Source: JAAUTG01 sp964458705 (lineage in GTDB: Bacteria > Bacteroidota > Bacteroidia > Chitinophagales > Saprospiraceae). Taken from it: a stretch of 64,000 nucleotides of DNA. Below, in pieces: positions 1 to 8,797 of this stretch. Each line of letters starts with the position of its first letter. Position 1 is the stretch's first letter. A program made the translations under genes and the position numbers. The notes under the pieces were generated by a model, which made no database searches, was not told the origin of the DNA, and saw only the letters and a program-made list of their open reading frames with translations. The DNA is taken from the NCBI GenBank assembly GCA_964458705.1, contig CAYWKD010000019.1, positions 1 through 64,000 of the forward strand, given 5' to 3'.

Positions 1-66
1 TTCGTCCTCATTGTTTTATTAACCAAATTCATCATACATCTTTTACCACTACCGAAAATAAAAAGT

Positions 67-1443
67 ATGAGTACGACGCACGCAAAAAATGCAGCTAAGT
101 TTATAGAGAACACCGCTCGCACAGATTGGCACGATGAATCCCTTTGGCTAGTTCGGCAGAAGCGCGATAAAGCTGCCCATACTATACCAGAATGGGAGCA
201 GTTGAGGGCATTAGCTTCACAAATAAAAGATAATGTGCTCTCCAACTTGGATGTATATTTAGAAGAATTTGAGGCGAATGCAATTGAGAACGGCGTGAAA
301 GTACACTGGGCAAAAGATGCACAAGAACACAATGAGATTGTACATAGCATTCTTCAGCAACACCAAGTGAAGCAAGTAGTCAAAAGTAAGTCTATGCTTA
401 CGGAAGAATGCCATTTGAATGAATATCTAGTAGCGCAAGGTGTAGAAGTAATTGATACGGATTTAGGCGAGCGAATTATTCAATTGAGGGAAGAACCACC
501 AAGCCATATTGTCATGCCAGCTATTCATCTGAAAAAAGAGGAAATTGGAGCACTTTTTCATGAAAAACTTAATACAAAACAAGGAGCAACAGACCCCAAG
601 TACTTGACAGAAGCCGCTAGGCAGCATCTGCGAGCAAAGTTTTTGAACAGTCGCGTAGGCATAACGGGCGTAAATTTTGCTATTGCTGAAACAGGAGGCA
701 TAGTAGTCTGCACAAATGAAGGTAATGCAGATATGGGCGTACATCTTTCCGATGTCCAAATCCACTGTATGGGCATTGAAAAAATTATTCCTAAAGCAGA
801 ACACTTAGGCGTTTTTACTCGCTTATTGGCTCGAAGTGCGACTGGACAACCAATCACAATCTATACTGCTCATCATCAAAGACCTCGACCCGACAAAGAA
901 ATGCACATTGTCATTGTGGACAATGGGAGAACTGCCCAGCTTGGACGAGAAGATTTTAGAAATTCTCTAAAGTGTATTCGCTGTGGAGCTTGCATGAACA
1001 CCTGCCCTATTTATAGACGCAGCGGTGGGCATAGCTACGGTTATACTGTGCCGGGGCCGATTGGCTCTATTCTCACGCCGGGAATTGATCTAAAAAAATA
1101 CAAAGACTTACCCTTTGCCTCCTCCTTATGTGGCTCGTGTTCTGATGTTTGCCCTGTCAAAATTGATATTCACCAGCAACTCTACAAATGGCGACAAGTC
1201 GTATCAGAGGAACGACTACTAGAAAAATCAAAAGCTATTTCATTGAAAATTAGTGGAAAAATATTGTCTAACACTAATTGGTACGATTTAATGGGAAAGG
1301 CAGCTAGATATGCACTTAGAGTAATGCCTAATAGCATGATTTATAATCAGTTAAATATTTGGGGAAAAGACAGGGACTTACCTGATGCTCCCAAGCAAAG
1401 TTTTAAAGAATGGTACAAATCAAACGAGAAACAATCAAATTAG
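67..1443 (+). CDS. lutB: LutB-like iron-sulfur protein of lactate oxidation
   Basis: This 458-residue protein matches LutB, the iron-sulfur subunit of the LutABC complex that oxidises L-lactate to pyruvate in the cytoplasm. The N-terminal two thirds is a LUD domain. Two ferredoxin-like cysteine clusters follow: CIRCGACMNTCP (C303, C306, C309, C313) and CGSCSDVCP (C355, C358, C362), each suited to a 4Fe-4S centre. Its length is normal for the family. The ATG at 67 is the first in frame, but the frame stays open to the left edge. lutC follows after 10 bases, so the two are co-transcribed. A lutA partner is not in the window and may lie to the left. Family assignment is firm; lactate as substrate is inferred from the family. 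Confidence 0.88.
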   Translation: MSTTHAKNAAKFIENTARTDWHDESLWLVRQKRDKAAHTIPEWEQLRALASQIKDNVLSNLDVYLEEFEANAIENGVKVHWAKDAQEHNEIVHSILQQHQVKQVVKSKSMLTEECHLNEYLVAQGVEVIDTDLGERIIQLREEPPSHIVMPAIHLKKEEIGALFHEKLNTKQGATDPKYLTEAARQHLRAKFLNSRVGITGVNFAIAETGGIVVCTNEGNADMGVHLSDVQIHCMGIEKIIPKAEHLGVFTRLLARSATGQPITIYTAHHQRPRPDKEMHIVIVDNGRTAQLGREDFRNSLKCIRCGACMNTCPIYRRSGGHSYGYTVPGPIGSILTPGIDLKKYKDLPFASSLCGSCSDVCPVKIDIHQQLYKWRQVVSEERLLEKSKAISLKISGKILSNTNWYDLMGKAARYALRVMPNSMIYNQLNIWGKDRDLPDAPKQSFKEWYKSNEKQSN

Positions 1444-1453
1444 TACAAAACCA

Positions 1454-2029
1454 ATGGACAGCAAATCAGCAATACTGAAAGCCATCAGCAACAACAAGCC
1501 TAGCCTTAAACAACTACCTGTGATCCCCGCTTTTGAAGAGCATAGTGCTACTATTGACTTATTCAAAGCAACGGCACAAAATAGTGGTAGTCAAGTGATT
1601 GAATTGCCTTCTGTACTAGATTTAGAGCCAGAATTGTCCACTCTTTTTCCCAGTGCCTCTAGGATTGCTTCAACTATTGCAGAAATAACAGGGAATGTTG
1701 ATTTGTCTATGCTTGACAATGCTAGTGAACTAGACGGTGTAGATGTTGCTATTGTCAAAGGAACTTTTGCCGTAGCAGAAAACGGTGCTATCTGGGTTAC
1801 AGAATCAAATATGCTTCATCGTGTGCTTCCTTTTATCACGCAGCACTTAATCTTGGTTGTTGAAAAAAAACAGATTTACACTAATATGCACCAAGCCTAT
1901 CAACGCATTAACCTACGTGATATTGGTTTTGGTGTATTTATTGCAGGGCCTTCTAAAACCGCTGATATTGAGCAATCATTAGTAATTGGTGCACAAGGAG
2001 CTAGAAGCCTAATTATAGGTATAGTGTAA
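1454..2029 (+). CDS. lutC: LutC-like LUD-domain protein
   Basis: A 191-residue protein of the LutC/YkgG group, the small LUD-domain subunit of the lactate oxidation complex. The sequence has the family's central segment around 'KGTFAVAENGAIWVTE' and ends with the glycine/alanine-rich 'IGAQGARSL' region. I place the start at the ATG at 1454 (MDSKSAIL). The open frame reaches back to 1385, but those extra codons overlap the end of lutB by 59 bases and have no family character. It begins 10 bases after the lutB stop, consistent with one operon. There are no metal-binding cysteines, as expected for LutC. Confidence in the family is good; the physiological substrate is inferred. Confidence 0.85.
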   Translation: MDSKSAILKAISNNKPSLKQLPVIPAFEEHSATIDLFKATAQNSGSQVIELPSVLDLEPELSTLFPSASRIASTIAEITGNVDLSMLDNASELDGVDVAIVKGTFAVAENGAIWVTESNMLHRVLPFITQHLILVVEKKQIYTNMHQAYQRINLRDIGFGVFIAGPSKTADIEQSLVIGAQGARSLIIGIV

Positions 2030-2201
2030 AAATATTTACTACTATAAAAAACAACTTAAACCATTGATCACTAACAGATTATACAGGGATTTAGTTTTAG
2101 CCTTACGTACAAGCATACACTTTCCGTAAAAAAAACTTGGGCTTCATTGTCCATTTAGTTTTCTTTGCACATATTTTATTAGTTCAACAAAGTCAATTGA
2201 G

Positions 2202-2438
2202 ATGTCAGAAATTAAAGACAAAGTAACCAAAATCATCGTTCAAAAATTAGGAGTGGACGAAACAGACGTTACACTGGAAGCAAGTTTTATTGATGATTTG
2301 GGAGCAGACTCTCTCGATACAGTAGAGTTGATTATGGAACTTGAGAAAGAATTTGATGTATCCATTCCCGACGAGGATGCTGAAAATATTGTAACAGTAG
2401 GCAAAGCTATTGAATATTTGGAAGCGCAAAAAGCATAA
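2202..2438 (+). CDS. acpP: Acyl carrier protein
   Basis: A 78-residue acidic acyl carrier protein, the soluble scaffold that carries growing fatty-acyl chains in type II fatty acid synthesis. The phosphopantetheine attachment motif GADSLDTVEL is intact, with the modified serine at residue 37. Length and acidic four-helix composition are typical of AcpP. It stands alone here: lutC ends 172 bases upstream and glyA begins 278 bases downstream, so the usual fabF partner is not adjacent. A stem-loop followed by a T-run lies just past the stop codon and should end the transcript. Confidence 0.97.
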   Translation: MSEIKDKVTKIIVQKLGVDETDVTLEASFIDDLGADSLDTVELIMELEKEFDVSIPDEDAENIVTVGKAIEYLEAQKA

Positions 2439-2458
2439 TTAAACCGCTTGTTTGTTTT

Positions 2459-2510
2459 ATGGTCATTAGTCAGTGTAAAATACTAGCCAATGACCATAAC
2501 CTTTTTACTT
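2459..2510 (+). terminator. Rho-independent terminator after acpP
   Basis: The inverted repeat ATGGTCATT (2459-2467) / AATGACCAT (2489-2497) forms a 9-bp stem and is followed by AACC and then a run of T from 2502. It starts 20 bases after the acpP stop codon. Base pairing was read by eye; no folding energy was calculated. Confidence 0.6.
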
Positions 2511-2669
2511 TTTTTTATTGATCCTATCTTTTGCTCGCTCACAGCAACCGTGTACTTTAAAATGTTACTCGGTCATCTTCTCATAAAATAGTCATTTTTT
2601 TCTCTACTCCGTAGCGGATAGAAATATACTCGATTTACAAGACAACTAGTTCATTATAAAATTCCTTAT

Positions 2670-2677
2670 TAACTTTG
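2670..2677 (+). promoter_or_regulatory. Candidate -7 element of the glyA promoter
   Basis: TAACTTTG matches the Bacteroidota -7 consensus TAnnTTTG and lies 40 bases before the glyA start codon. I see no clear TTG -33 element at the usual distance, so this rests on the -7 match and its position. Confidence 0.4.
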
Positions 2678-2716
2678 TACAACAATTAATAAGTGCGGCT
2701 TAAAAAGTAAACAGAG

Positions 2717-4003
2717 ATGAAAAAGGATACACAATTATTTAGTCTTATTGATAAAGAACTGGAACGTCAACAAAGAGGTATAGAATTAATCGCCTCTGAA
2801 AATTTCACTAGTCCAGCCGTCATGGCAGCAATGGGGTCTTGTTTGACCAATAAATATGCAGAGGGCTATCCGGGAAAACGATACTACGGAGGTTGTGAAA
2901 TTGTGGATCAAGTAGAAACCCTAGCCATTGAACGCTTAAAAACATTATTTGGTGCAGATTACGCCAATGTGCAACCACACTCGGGAGCGCAAGCTAATGC
3001 AGCCGTCTTTTTAGCTTGTTTAAAGCCAGGAGAAGCAACACTGGGATTCGACCTTGCACACGGCGGACACCTATCGCATGGTTCTCCTGCCAACTATTCT
3101 GGTAAAGTATATGACGCTCACTTTTATGGTGTAGAAGAAGATACGGGAATGATTGATATGAATAAAGTGGAAGCAAAAGCTAAGGCAGTAAAGCCTAAGT
3201 TATTGATTTGTGGGGCTTCCGCTTATTCAAGAGATTGGGACTACAAACGCTTTAGAGCCATAGCAGATGAAGTTGGTGCACTGCTGCTCGCTGATATTGC
3301 TCACCCAGCAGGATTAATTGCAGCAGGTCTCTTGAATGATCCATTGGAATATTGCCACATTGTAACTTCTACTACTCATAAAACTTTGAGAGGACCAAGA
3401 GGTGGTATTATTATGATGGGGAAAGATTTTCCCAATACGTTAGGTATTTTGACAAAAAGTGGTAAGCGCAAGCGTATGTCCACCCTACTAAACGGTGGTG
3501 TTTTCCCAGGCACGCAGGGCGGTCCTTTGGAGCACGTCATCGCAGCAAAAGCAGTAGCGTTTGGCGAGGCATTAGAAGACTCCTTTAAGCTCTATGGTCA
3601 GCAGGTCATCAAAAATGCTCAAGTCATGGCGAGTGCCTTTATTGAAAAAGGCTACAAAATTATCTCTGGTGGCACTGATAACCACTCCATGTTGATTGAT
3701 TTAAGTCCTAAAAATGTAACAGGCAAAGCAGTAGAAGCAGCCTTGGGCCATGCTGACATCACTGTAAACAAAAACATGGTACCATTCGATAAGCAATCAC
3801 CGATGGTAACTTCGGGCATTCGCATTGGTACAGCTGCCGTTACAACTCGTGGATTCAAAGAAGATCATTGTTTGCAAACAGTAGAATGGATTGATAAGAT
3901 CGTCAATAATATAGATAACTCCGCTGTGCAGCAGTCTATTAGGCGAGATATAAATGAATTTATGGAGCAGTTTTCTTTGTATGAGGAAGCTATTTTAGTA
4001 TGA
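2717..4003 (+). CDS. glyA: Serine hydroxymethyltransferase
   Basis: A 428-residue cytoplasmic, pyridoxal-phosphate-dependent enzyme that interconverts serine and glycine and charges tetrahydrofolate with a one-carbon unit. Diagnostic features are the N-terminal 'IELIASENFTS' segment, the 'YAEGYPGKRYYGG' motif, and the PLP lysine in TSTTHKTLRGPRGG (K222). Length is normal for bacterial GlyA. It is a single-gene unit, with a TAnnTTTG element 40 bases upstream and a 13-bp stem-loop after the stop codon. Nothing in the sequence looks damaged. Confidence 0.97.
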   Translation: MKKDTQLFSLIDKELERQQRGIELIASENFTSPAVMAAMGSCLTNKYAEGYPGKRYYGGCEIVDQVETLAIERLKTLFGADYANVQPHSGAQANAAVFLACLKPGEATLGFDLAHGGHLSHGSPANYSGKVYDAHFYGVEEDTGMIDMNKVEAKAKAVKPKLLICGASAYSRDWDYKRFRAIADEVGALLLADIAHPAGLIAAGLLNDPLEYCHIVTSTTHKTLRGPRGGIIMMGKDFPNTLGILTKSGKRKRMSTLLNGGVFPGTQGGPLEHVIAAKAVAFGEALEDSFKLYGQQVIKNAQVMASAFIEKGYKIISGGTDNHSMLIDLSPKNVTGKAVEAALGHADITVNKNMVPFDKQSPMVTSGIRIGTAAVTTRGFKEDHCLQTVEWIDKIVNNIDNSAVQQSIRRDINEFMEQFSLYEEAILV

Positions 4004-4017
4004 TACTTTTGCTTTTT

Positions 4018-4066
4018 CTTGTTGTTAGTACCTTATGTTCAAACAATATGGGTTACTAACAACAAG
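4018..4066 (+). terminator. Stem-loop after glyA
   Basis: CTTGTTGTTAGTA (4018-4030) pairs with TACTAACAACAAG (4054-4066), a 13-bp perfect stem 15 bases past the glyA stop. No T-run follows directly, so it may act as an RNA 3'-end stabiliser or a weak terminator. Confidence 0.45.
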
Positions 4067-4209
4067 CCTTAAACGGCTGAGAACAAACCTGCTACCTGAC
4101 CTTTTTTTTGTTTCTTTTGTAGAAAACCACTTGAAGTTGATCGAATCTCAAAAACTTTCATTTTGTCTAATGCTTTTTATATTTGAAACAGCCTAATACT
4201 TAATGTGCC

Positions 4210-4857
4210 ATGCTAAAAGGACTGAAATCGCTATTTATCATTGAAGAAGAAGAAGCCAATATCAAAGAAGTTGTAGATTCAGCAGCCAAGCAAAACGCAA
4301 CAAAAGTGATACAAGAAAGCAAAGCAGGGAGCAAAGGACAAGTCTCTGGTCAATTCACGGAAGTGCTACTGAGGGCAATGGAAAAAGTCAATTTAACAGG
4401 TTTCGACTACCTAGAGTACAAAAAATCACTTCAATCACTCGCTAATATGCCAATGGATGAAGCTACTCAATTCAAGTCAGCCTTTGCTATGGCACAAACT
4501 ATGGGAGTCTCTACGGAACATCTAGTAAAAACAGCAGAACACTATATTGGTAAGCTAGAGCAGGAAGAAAAAAAATTTGAGCAAGCACTCAGCAGCCAGC
4601 AAGAACAGCAGATTGGCTCAAAAGTGAGGCAAGTGGAACAATTACAAACGTTGGTGCAACAGAAAGCGACGCAGATTAAAAAATTGACCAAAGAAATTGA
4701 ACAGCATCAAACAACGATGGCTGAGCTAAAATCAGAGCTGCAAGAAGCCAGCAGCAAAATTGAAACAACCAAGAACGATTTCATTGCTTCTTACAATATG
4801 CTAGTGGCTCAAATTGAGCAAGACGTAAAGAAAATAAAGCAATACTTGAGTCAGTAG
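4210..4857 (+). CDS. Coiled-coil protein, first gene of an unknown envelope cluster
   Basis: A 215-residue soluble protein I cannot assign to a named family. It has no signal peptide or membrane segment. The first 60 residues are mixed and charged. Residues about 60-115 look like a compact helical domain ('SLANMPMDEATQFKSAFAMAQ'). Residues about 115-215 are strongly heptad-like and rich in Q, E and K, so a long coiled coil is likely. It is followed after 73 bases by a membrane protein that also carries a long helical region, then by a substrate-binding/OmpA fusion, all on the same strand. Co-transcription is plausible. I infer a cytoplasmic partner of the next protein; function is unknown. 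Confidence 0.75.
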   Translation: MLKGLKSLFIIEEEEANIKEVVDSAAKQNATKVIQESKAGSKGQVSGQFTEVLLRAMEKVNLTGFDYLEYKKSLQSLANMPMDEATQFKSAFAMAQTMGVSTEHLVKTAEHYIGKLEQEEKKFEQALSSQQEQQIGSKVRQVEQLQTLVQQKATQIKKLTKEIEQHQTTMAELKSELQEASSKIETTKNDFIASYNMLVAQIEQDVKKIKQYLSQ

Positions 4858-4930
4858 CTATTCAAAGCTATATGCTTAAGAAAAGTCCTTTTAAATATTG
4901 AACTTCAACTATCAAATGGTAATATAAACT

Positions 4931-5932
4931 ATGCCTGAAAAAAAGAAAAATAAAGCATTTTGGCAGCGCCCAGAGGGAATAACAGGAGGAATTTTTCTTA
5001 CTGGACTTTTGATTGGGTTGGGGCTTTTAGTCGTTAACATCATCCCTTTATTAAATCAGTTACCTTTTGCAATTGCAGCAGGCTTGATTGTTTTTGCAAC
5101 TATTTTTGCAGTGCTTGACCCTAAAACAAGGGCATTAATCAGCTACATGTATAAAAGCACCATGCGCTGGATAACTGGTTTATTTATTCAGCTTGATCCT
5201 ATTGCTATCATGCAATCCTATGTAGCGGAACTACAAGGGAAACTGAAAGATATGAATAAACAGGTAGCCAAATTACGTGGCCAGATGCACAAGCTACAAG
5301 AGATTATTCATAATAACAACAAACAAATTAAAACGCATTTAAAAGATGCAAGTCAGGCTAAACAAGAGGAAGAGCGCACACAAGTCATCTTGAAAACTCG
5401 AAAAGCAGGTCGCCTCAAGGACTCTAATATGCGCTTGGAAGAGCTTTACAGCAAAATGCAAAAGCTTTATCGGGTGCTAACGAAAATGCAGTCCAATGCT
5501 GAAATTCTGATGGAAGACGTGAAAGACCAAGTGATGATAAAAGAACAGGAACGCAACGCTATCCACGCTAGTACATCTGCCATGCGATCGGCAATGAGTA
5601 TTATACAAGGTGATCCCGACAAGCGAGCTATGTTCGACCAAGCAATGGAAGCAATGACAGAAGATATTAGTAATAAAGTGGGAGAAATGGAACGCTTTAT
5701 GCAAATTTCTGCCAACTTTATGGATTCTATTGACGTACAGAATGGAGTCTTTGAAGAACAGGGTATTAAAATGCTTGAGAAATGGGAGCAAGAAGCTGAT
5801 TCCTTACTGCTAGGAAATGAGAAGAACGAATTGCTAGAAATGGACGATCTACTAGACTTAAATGCACCCATCGAACAAAAATCAAAAGCAGCACCTCAGA
5901 CCAATCAATATGATAGTTTCTTTGATTTTTGA
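4931..5932 (+). CDS. Two-pass membrane protein with PspA-like helical domain
   Basis: A 333-residue protein. Two hydrophobic segments at about residues 18-40 and 45-62 form a membrane hairpin. A basic stretch and then a long charged helical region at about 95-290 follow, and the C-terminus is acidic and disordered-looking. The helical part starts 'DPIAIMQSYVAELQGKL' and contains long alternating K/E/Q heptads, which by eye resembles PspA/Vipp1 (ESCRT-III-type) proteins that brace stressed membranes. That resemblance is inference only. It also recalls XpaC-like membrane proteins found near substrate-binding/OmpA fusions in other bacteria. It is the middle gene of the 4210-7671 cluster. A structural prediction would settle the fold. 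Confidence 0.75.
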   Translation: MPEKKKNKAFWQRPEGITGGIFLTGLLIGLGLLVVNIIPLLNQLPFAIAAGLIVFATIFAVLDPKTRALISYMYKSTMRWITGLFIQLDPIAIMQSYVAELQGKLKDMNKQVAKLRGQMHKLQEIIHNNNKQIKTHLKDASQAKQEEERTQVILKTRKAGRLKDSNMRLEELYSKMQKLYRVLTKMQSNAEILMEDVKDQVMIKEQERNAIHASTSAMRSAMSIIQGDPDKRAMFDQAMEAMTEDISNKVGEMERFMQISANFMDSIDVQNGVFEEQGIKMLEKWEQEADSLLLGNEKNELLEMDDLLDLNAPIEQKSKAAPQTNQYDSFFDF

Positions 5933-6105
5933 TCTATGAGTAGTCAGAAAGGATATACTTTAACTATCAAGCATATTTTTTACTCAGAACTTCTGATTGC
6001 TAAATTTCGTAATCCAATTATGCTGTTATTAATAATTAAGACTTACTTTTGGATGACATAGAGGTATTCTAGTAAAAGCGTAATCTGAATTCTAAAACTC
6101 GTATC

Positions 6106-7671
6106 ATGGCTAAAAGACGATTGACTTTTTTTTCTAGGCTGCTAATTGCGCTAGCAATTACTGTTGGCGTTTTCTTTGGTGGCAAATGGCTGTTGGAAAA
6201 TACAGGAATAGGAGAGATGATTGGTCTCAACACTAACAATGGCACTAACTCAACTCCTACCCCAAATAATGGTAATCGCAGCAACACAAAAAGTGATGAA
6301 GACGCGGTTAGAGTGGGCGTTGTTGATTGGGTAGGTTATGCAGGTGGGCAATACTTTAACGAAGGATTTGAGGCTAACACCAATTCAAGATTCTATAAAG
6401 ACTATGGGTTTGAGGTAGATTTCCGAGTCATCAATGACCCCGAAACATCTCTAGCTGCTTGGAAGCGAGGTGATTTGGATTTGCACTGGTTCACACTAGA
6501 TGCCTTTCCAACTATCTACGAAGGTATTAAAGACTATGACCCTGTTATTATCTTTCAAGCAGATTGGTCTCGTGGCGGAGATGCCATTGTCGTGAGGCGC
6601 GGTATTAACAACGTGGCTGATTTAAGCGGTAAAAAAATTGCTGTTGCAGAGCGCACGCCATCACACTCCTTTCTGCTGTGGTTGTTAGATGCAGGCGGAC
6701 TTTCCCAGTCAGATGTGGAAATTATTCCAACTTCGGACGCCATTCAGGCAGGAGACTTTTTTAAAAGCCAACGAGTAGATGCAGCAGTAACTTGGAGCCC
6801 TACAGATGAAGAATGCGTCAGAGTGGTGCCAGGAGCTAGAATTTTGGAAAGCACACGTTCTGCTTCCAACATTATTGCTGACATCTTCTTCGCCAAGCGT
6901 GAATATGTGCAAGCCAACCGAGATAAATTGCAAAAACTGTATGAAGGCTGGATGATTGGAGCGGCGGAAATAGGAGCATCTCAGAAAGCTAAAGACAAGG
7001 CAGTACAAATTTTAGCACAAGGTCTAGGGTATCCACCAGAAGATATTTTAATTAATAATGCGCGCCACACAACACATGGTGACAATATCAACTTTTTTGG
7101 TTTAAATGCAGATTATAGTGGCGTTACAGCGGGTGCACTTTATCGGAGAATGGCGGAGGACTACACCACTTTAGGGTATGTAGAAAGCGAATTACCTTCT
7201 TGGCGTTCACTTGCTTATCCAAACATTGTGCAGCGCACTAATTTGAATGGAGGCATTCACAGTGCAGAAGCTAAAAAAACATTTGTGAAAGTAGCGGATG
7301 ACGAAGCGAGTAACAAAGAGGCTATTGCCACGAAGCGAGTAAGTATCAGTTTTAGAACAGGTGAATTTCAATTGGATGAAAATGCCAAATATATTATTGA
7401 TCGAGAGTTTGTAGAAATTGCAAAAGCCTTTGGTAATGCCCGAATTAGAATTGAGGGAAACACTGATAGCACGGGTGATCGCCTAGGTAATATTTTACTT
7501 TCAAGCAAAAGAGCAGAAGCCGTACGCAACTATTTAGTGAACGAGCACAATATGGATTCAAACCGATTTGTCATTACTGGAAACGGACCAGACAGGCCAG
7601 TAGCTCCAAACAATACCGAAGACGGACGCGCCAAAAATCGTCGCACTGATTTTGAACTGGTAAGAGAATAG
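6106..7671 (+). CDS. Membrane-anchored substrate-binding domain fused to OmpA peptidoglycan-binding domain
   Basis: A 521-residue fusion. An N-terminal membrane anchor (about residues 8-26) is followed by a low-complexity N/T/G/S linker. Next comes a periplasmic ABC-type substrate-binding domain of the NMT1/PhnD/TauA superfamily (about 65-360; 'VRVGVVDWVGYAGGQ', 'DLSGKKIAVAERTPSHSF'). The end is an OmpA C-terminal domain (about 409-521) with 'IEGNTDSTGD', 'LSSKRAEAVRNYL' and 'GRAKNRRTDFEL', the residues that hold peptidoglycan diaminopimelate. No ABC permease or ATPase is nearby, so it probably senses a ligand or tethers the membrane to the wall rather than importing. It is the third gene of the cluster, starting 173 bases after the previous one. 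Confidence 0.85.
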   Translation: MAKRRLTFFSRLLIALAITVGVFFGGKWLLENTGIGEMIGLNTNNGTNSTPTPNNGNRSNTKSDEDAVRVGVVDWVGYAGGQYFNEGFEANTNSRFYKDYGFEVDFRVINDPETSLAAWKRGDLDLHWFTLDAFPTIYEGIKDYDPVIIFQADWSRGGDAIVVRRGINNVADLSGKKIAVAERTPSHSFLLWLLDAGGLSQSDVEIIPTSDAIQAGDFFKSQRVDAAVTWSPTDEECVRVVPGARILESTRSASNIIADIFFAKREYVQANRDKLQKLYEGWMIGAAEIGASQKAKDKAVQILAQGLGYPPEDILINNARHTTHGDNINFFGLNADYSGVTAGALYRRMAEDYTTLGYVESELPSWRSLAYPNIVQRTNLNGGIHSAEAKKTFVKVADDEASNKEAIATKRVSISFRTGEFQLDENAKYIIDREFVEIAKAFGNARIRIEGNTDSTGDRLGNILLSSKRAEAVRNYLVNEHNMDSNRFVITGNGPDRPVAPNNTEDGRAKNRRTDFELVRE

Positions 7672-7727
7672 TAGCTTACAATGTATTAGCAACCCTTGCT
7701 TTACCTAGTAGAGAAACGAAAAGTAAT

Positions 7728-7763
7728 TGAAGTTCAAAATCTCATATAAGGTTTTGAACTTCA
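7728..7763. terminator. Bidirectional stem-loop between convergent genes
   Basis: TGAAGTTCAAAA (7728-7739) pairs with TTTTGAACTTCA (7752-7763), a 12-bp stem with a 12-base loop. It lies between the convergent ends of the substrate-binding/OmpA gene and etfA and could stop transcription from both sides. Confidence 0.5.
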
Positions 7764-7774
7764 AACTCAAATTT

Positions 7775-8734
7775 CTAGCTTGATTTTAGTGCCTTGATCG
7801 CCGCTGTCATTTTAGGCACAACATCAAATAAATCTCCTACCACACCATAATCAGCAGCCTTGAAGAATGGTGCTTCCGGGTCTGTATTAACAACAACAAT
7901 GGTTTTGCTGTTATTTACACCAGCTAAGTGCTGAATGGCACCTGATATGCCAATAGCAATATACAAATTAGGACGAATCGCTACGCCTGTTTGTCCAACA
8001 TGCTCGTGATGAGGTCTCCAACCCGTGTCTGCAACTGGGCGAGAACAAGCAGTTGTAGCTCCTAGTGCTTCGGCTAAATCCTCGATAATCCCCCAGTTTT
8101 CTGGTCCTTTCATTCCTCTACCTGCCGATACCACCAACTCAGCCTCTGGTAATGGCACAGTACCTTCTATTCTGTTCACAGCCTTTACCTTTACTTTCGG
8201 TTCAGGCAAACTCACTTCTAGCTGCTCAACGCTTACCTCACTGCCCATTTCCTCTGGTGGAACGGCATTACCCATTAGTGAGATCAGTTTCTTTTCAGAG
8301 CTAATTTCATACACAGCAAAAGCTTTACTAGAAAATACACCTTTCTTTACTTGTAGTTTGCCATCCTTAGCTGTTGGTAGTGCATTTACACCCGATACTG
8401 AACCCGCTTCAAAACGCGCAGCTAGACGACCGAGTAAAGATTTTCCCGTCGAAGAATGATTGAGTATGATAATATCAGCTCCTAACTGCTCTACTGCGCC
8501 AGCAATAGCAGCCGTGTAAACTTGACTATCAAATTGAGTTAAAGCATCATCGCTGATCTGATAAACTTTGGCTGCGCCGTATTTGCCTAACTGACCAGCA
8601 TCTTCTGCTTCTCCAAGCACTAATACGACACACTCAGTATCAAATATTTGAGCGGTTTTAGCTCCGTAAGTTACTGTCTCGAATGTACTTTTTTTAAACT
8701 GTTTATTTTGAGACTCTGCAAAAACGAGTACCAT
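7775..8734 (-). CDS. etfA: Electron transfer flavoprotein alpha subunit
   Basis: A 319-residue FAD-binding alpha subunit of electron transfer flavoprotein. It accepts electrons from acyl-CoA dehydrogenases and passes them to ETF:quinone oxidoreductase. The C-terminal FAD domain is clear: 'VVSAGRGMKGPENWG', 'ACSRPVADTGWRPHHEHVGQTG', 'LYIAIGISGAIQHLAG' and 'INTDPEAPFF'-like 'VVNTDPEAPFF'. The frame opens 21 codons further up, but MVLVFAES at 8734 is the natural start for the family. It follows etfB with a 63-base gap on the same strand. Together with the beta-oxidation genes at 36-40 kb it supports growth on fatty acids. Confidence 0.95.
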   Translation of the reverse strand: MVLVFAESQNKQFKKSTFETVTYGAKTAQIFDTECVVLVLGEAEDAGQLGKYGAAKVYQISDDALTQFDSQVYTAAIAGAVEQLGADIIILNHSSTGKSLLGRLAARFEAGSVSGVNALPTAKDGKLQVKKGVFSSKAFAVYEISSEKKLISLMGNAVPPEEMGSEVSVEQLEVSLPEPKVKVKAVNRIEGTVPLPEAELVVSAGRGMKGPENWGIIEDLAEALGATTACSRPVADTGWRPHHEHVGQTGVAIRPNLYIAIGISGAIQHLAGVNNSKTIVVVNTDPEAPFFKAADYGVVGDLFDVVPKMTAAIKALKSS

Positions 8735-8797
8735 AATTTTTCTTTTAAATGTTAACAAAATCTTGACTGAATAAAACTGCTTATCTCTCGGATTCAA

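Noticed and set aside
1385..1453. Longer N-terminus for lutC
   Set aside because: The extra codons overlap the end of lutB by 59 bases, have no LUD-family character, and a good ATG follows at 1454.
5467..5871. 134-codon minus-strand frame inside the PspA-like gene
   Set aside because: It is a serine-rich shadow of a charged coiled-coil gene and has no recognisable protein features.
8025..8459. 144-codon plus-strand frame inside etfA
   Set aside because: Low-complexity S/T/P/A sequence opposite a well-conserved gene; an antisense shadow.
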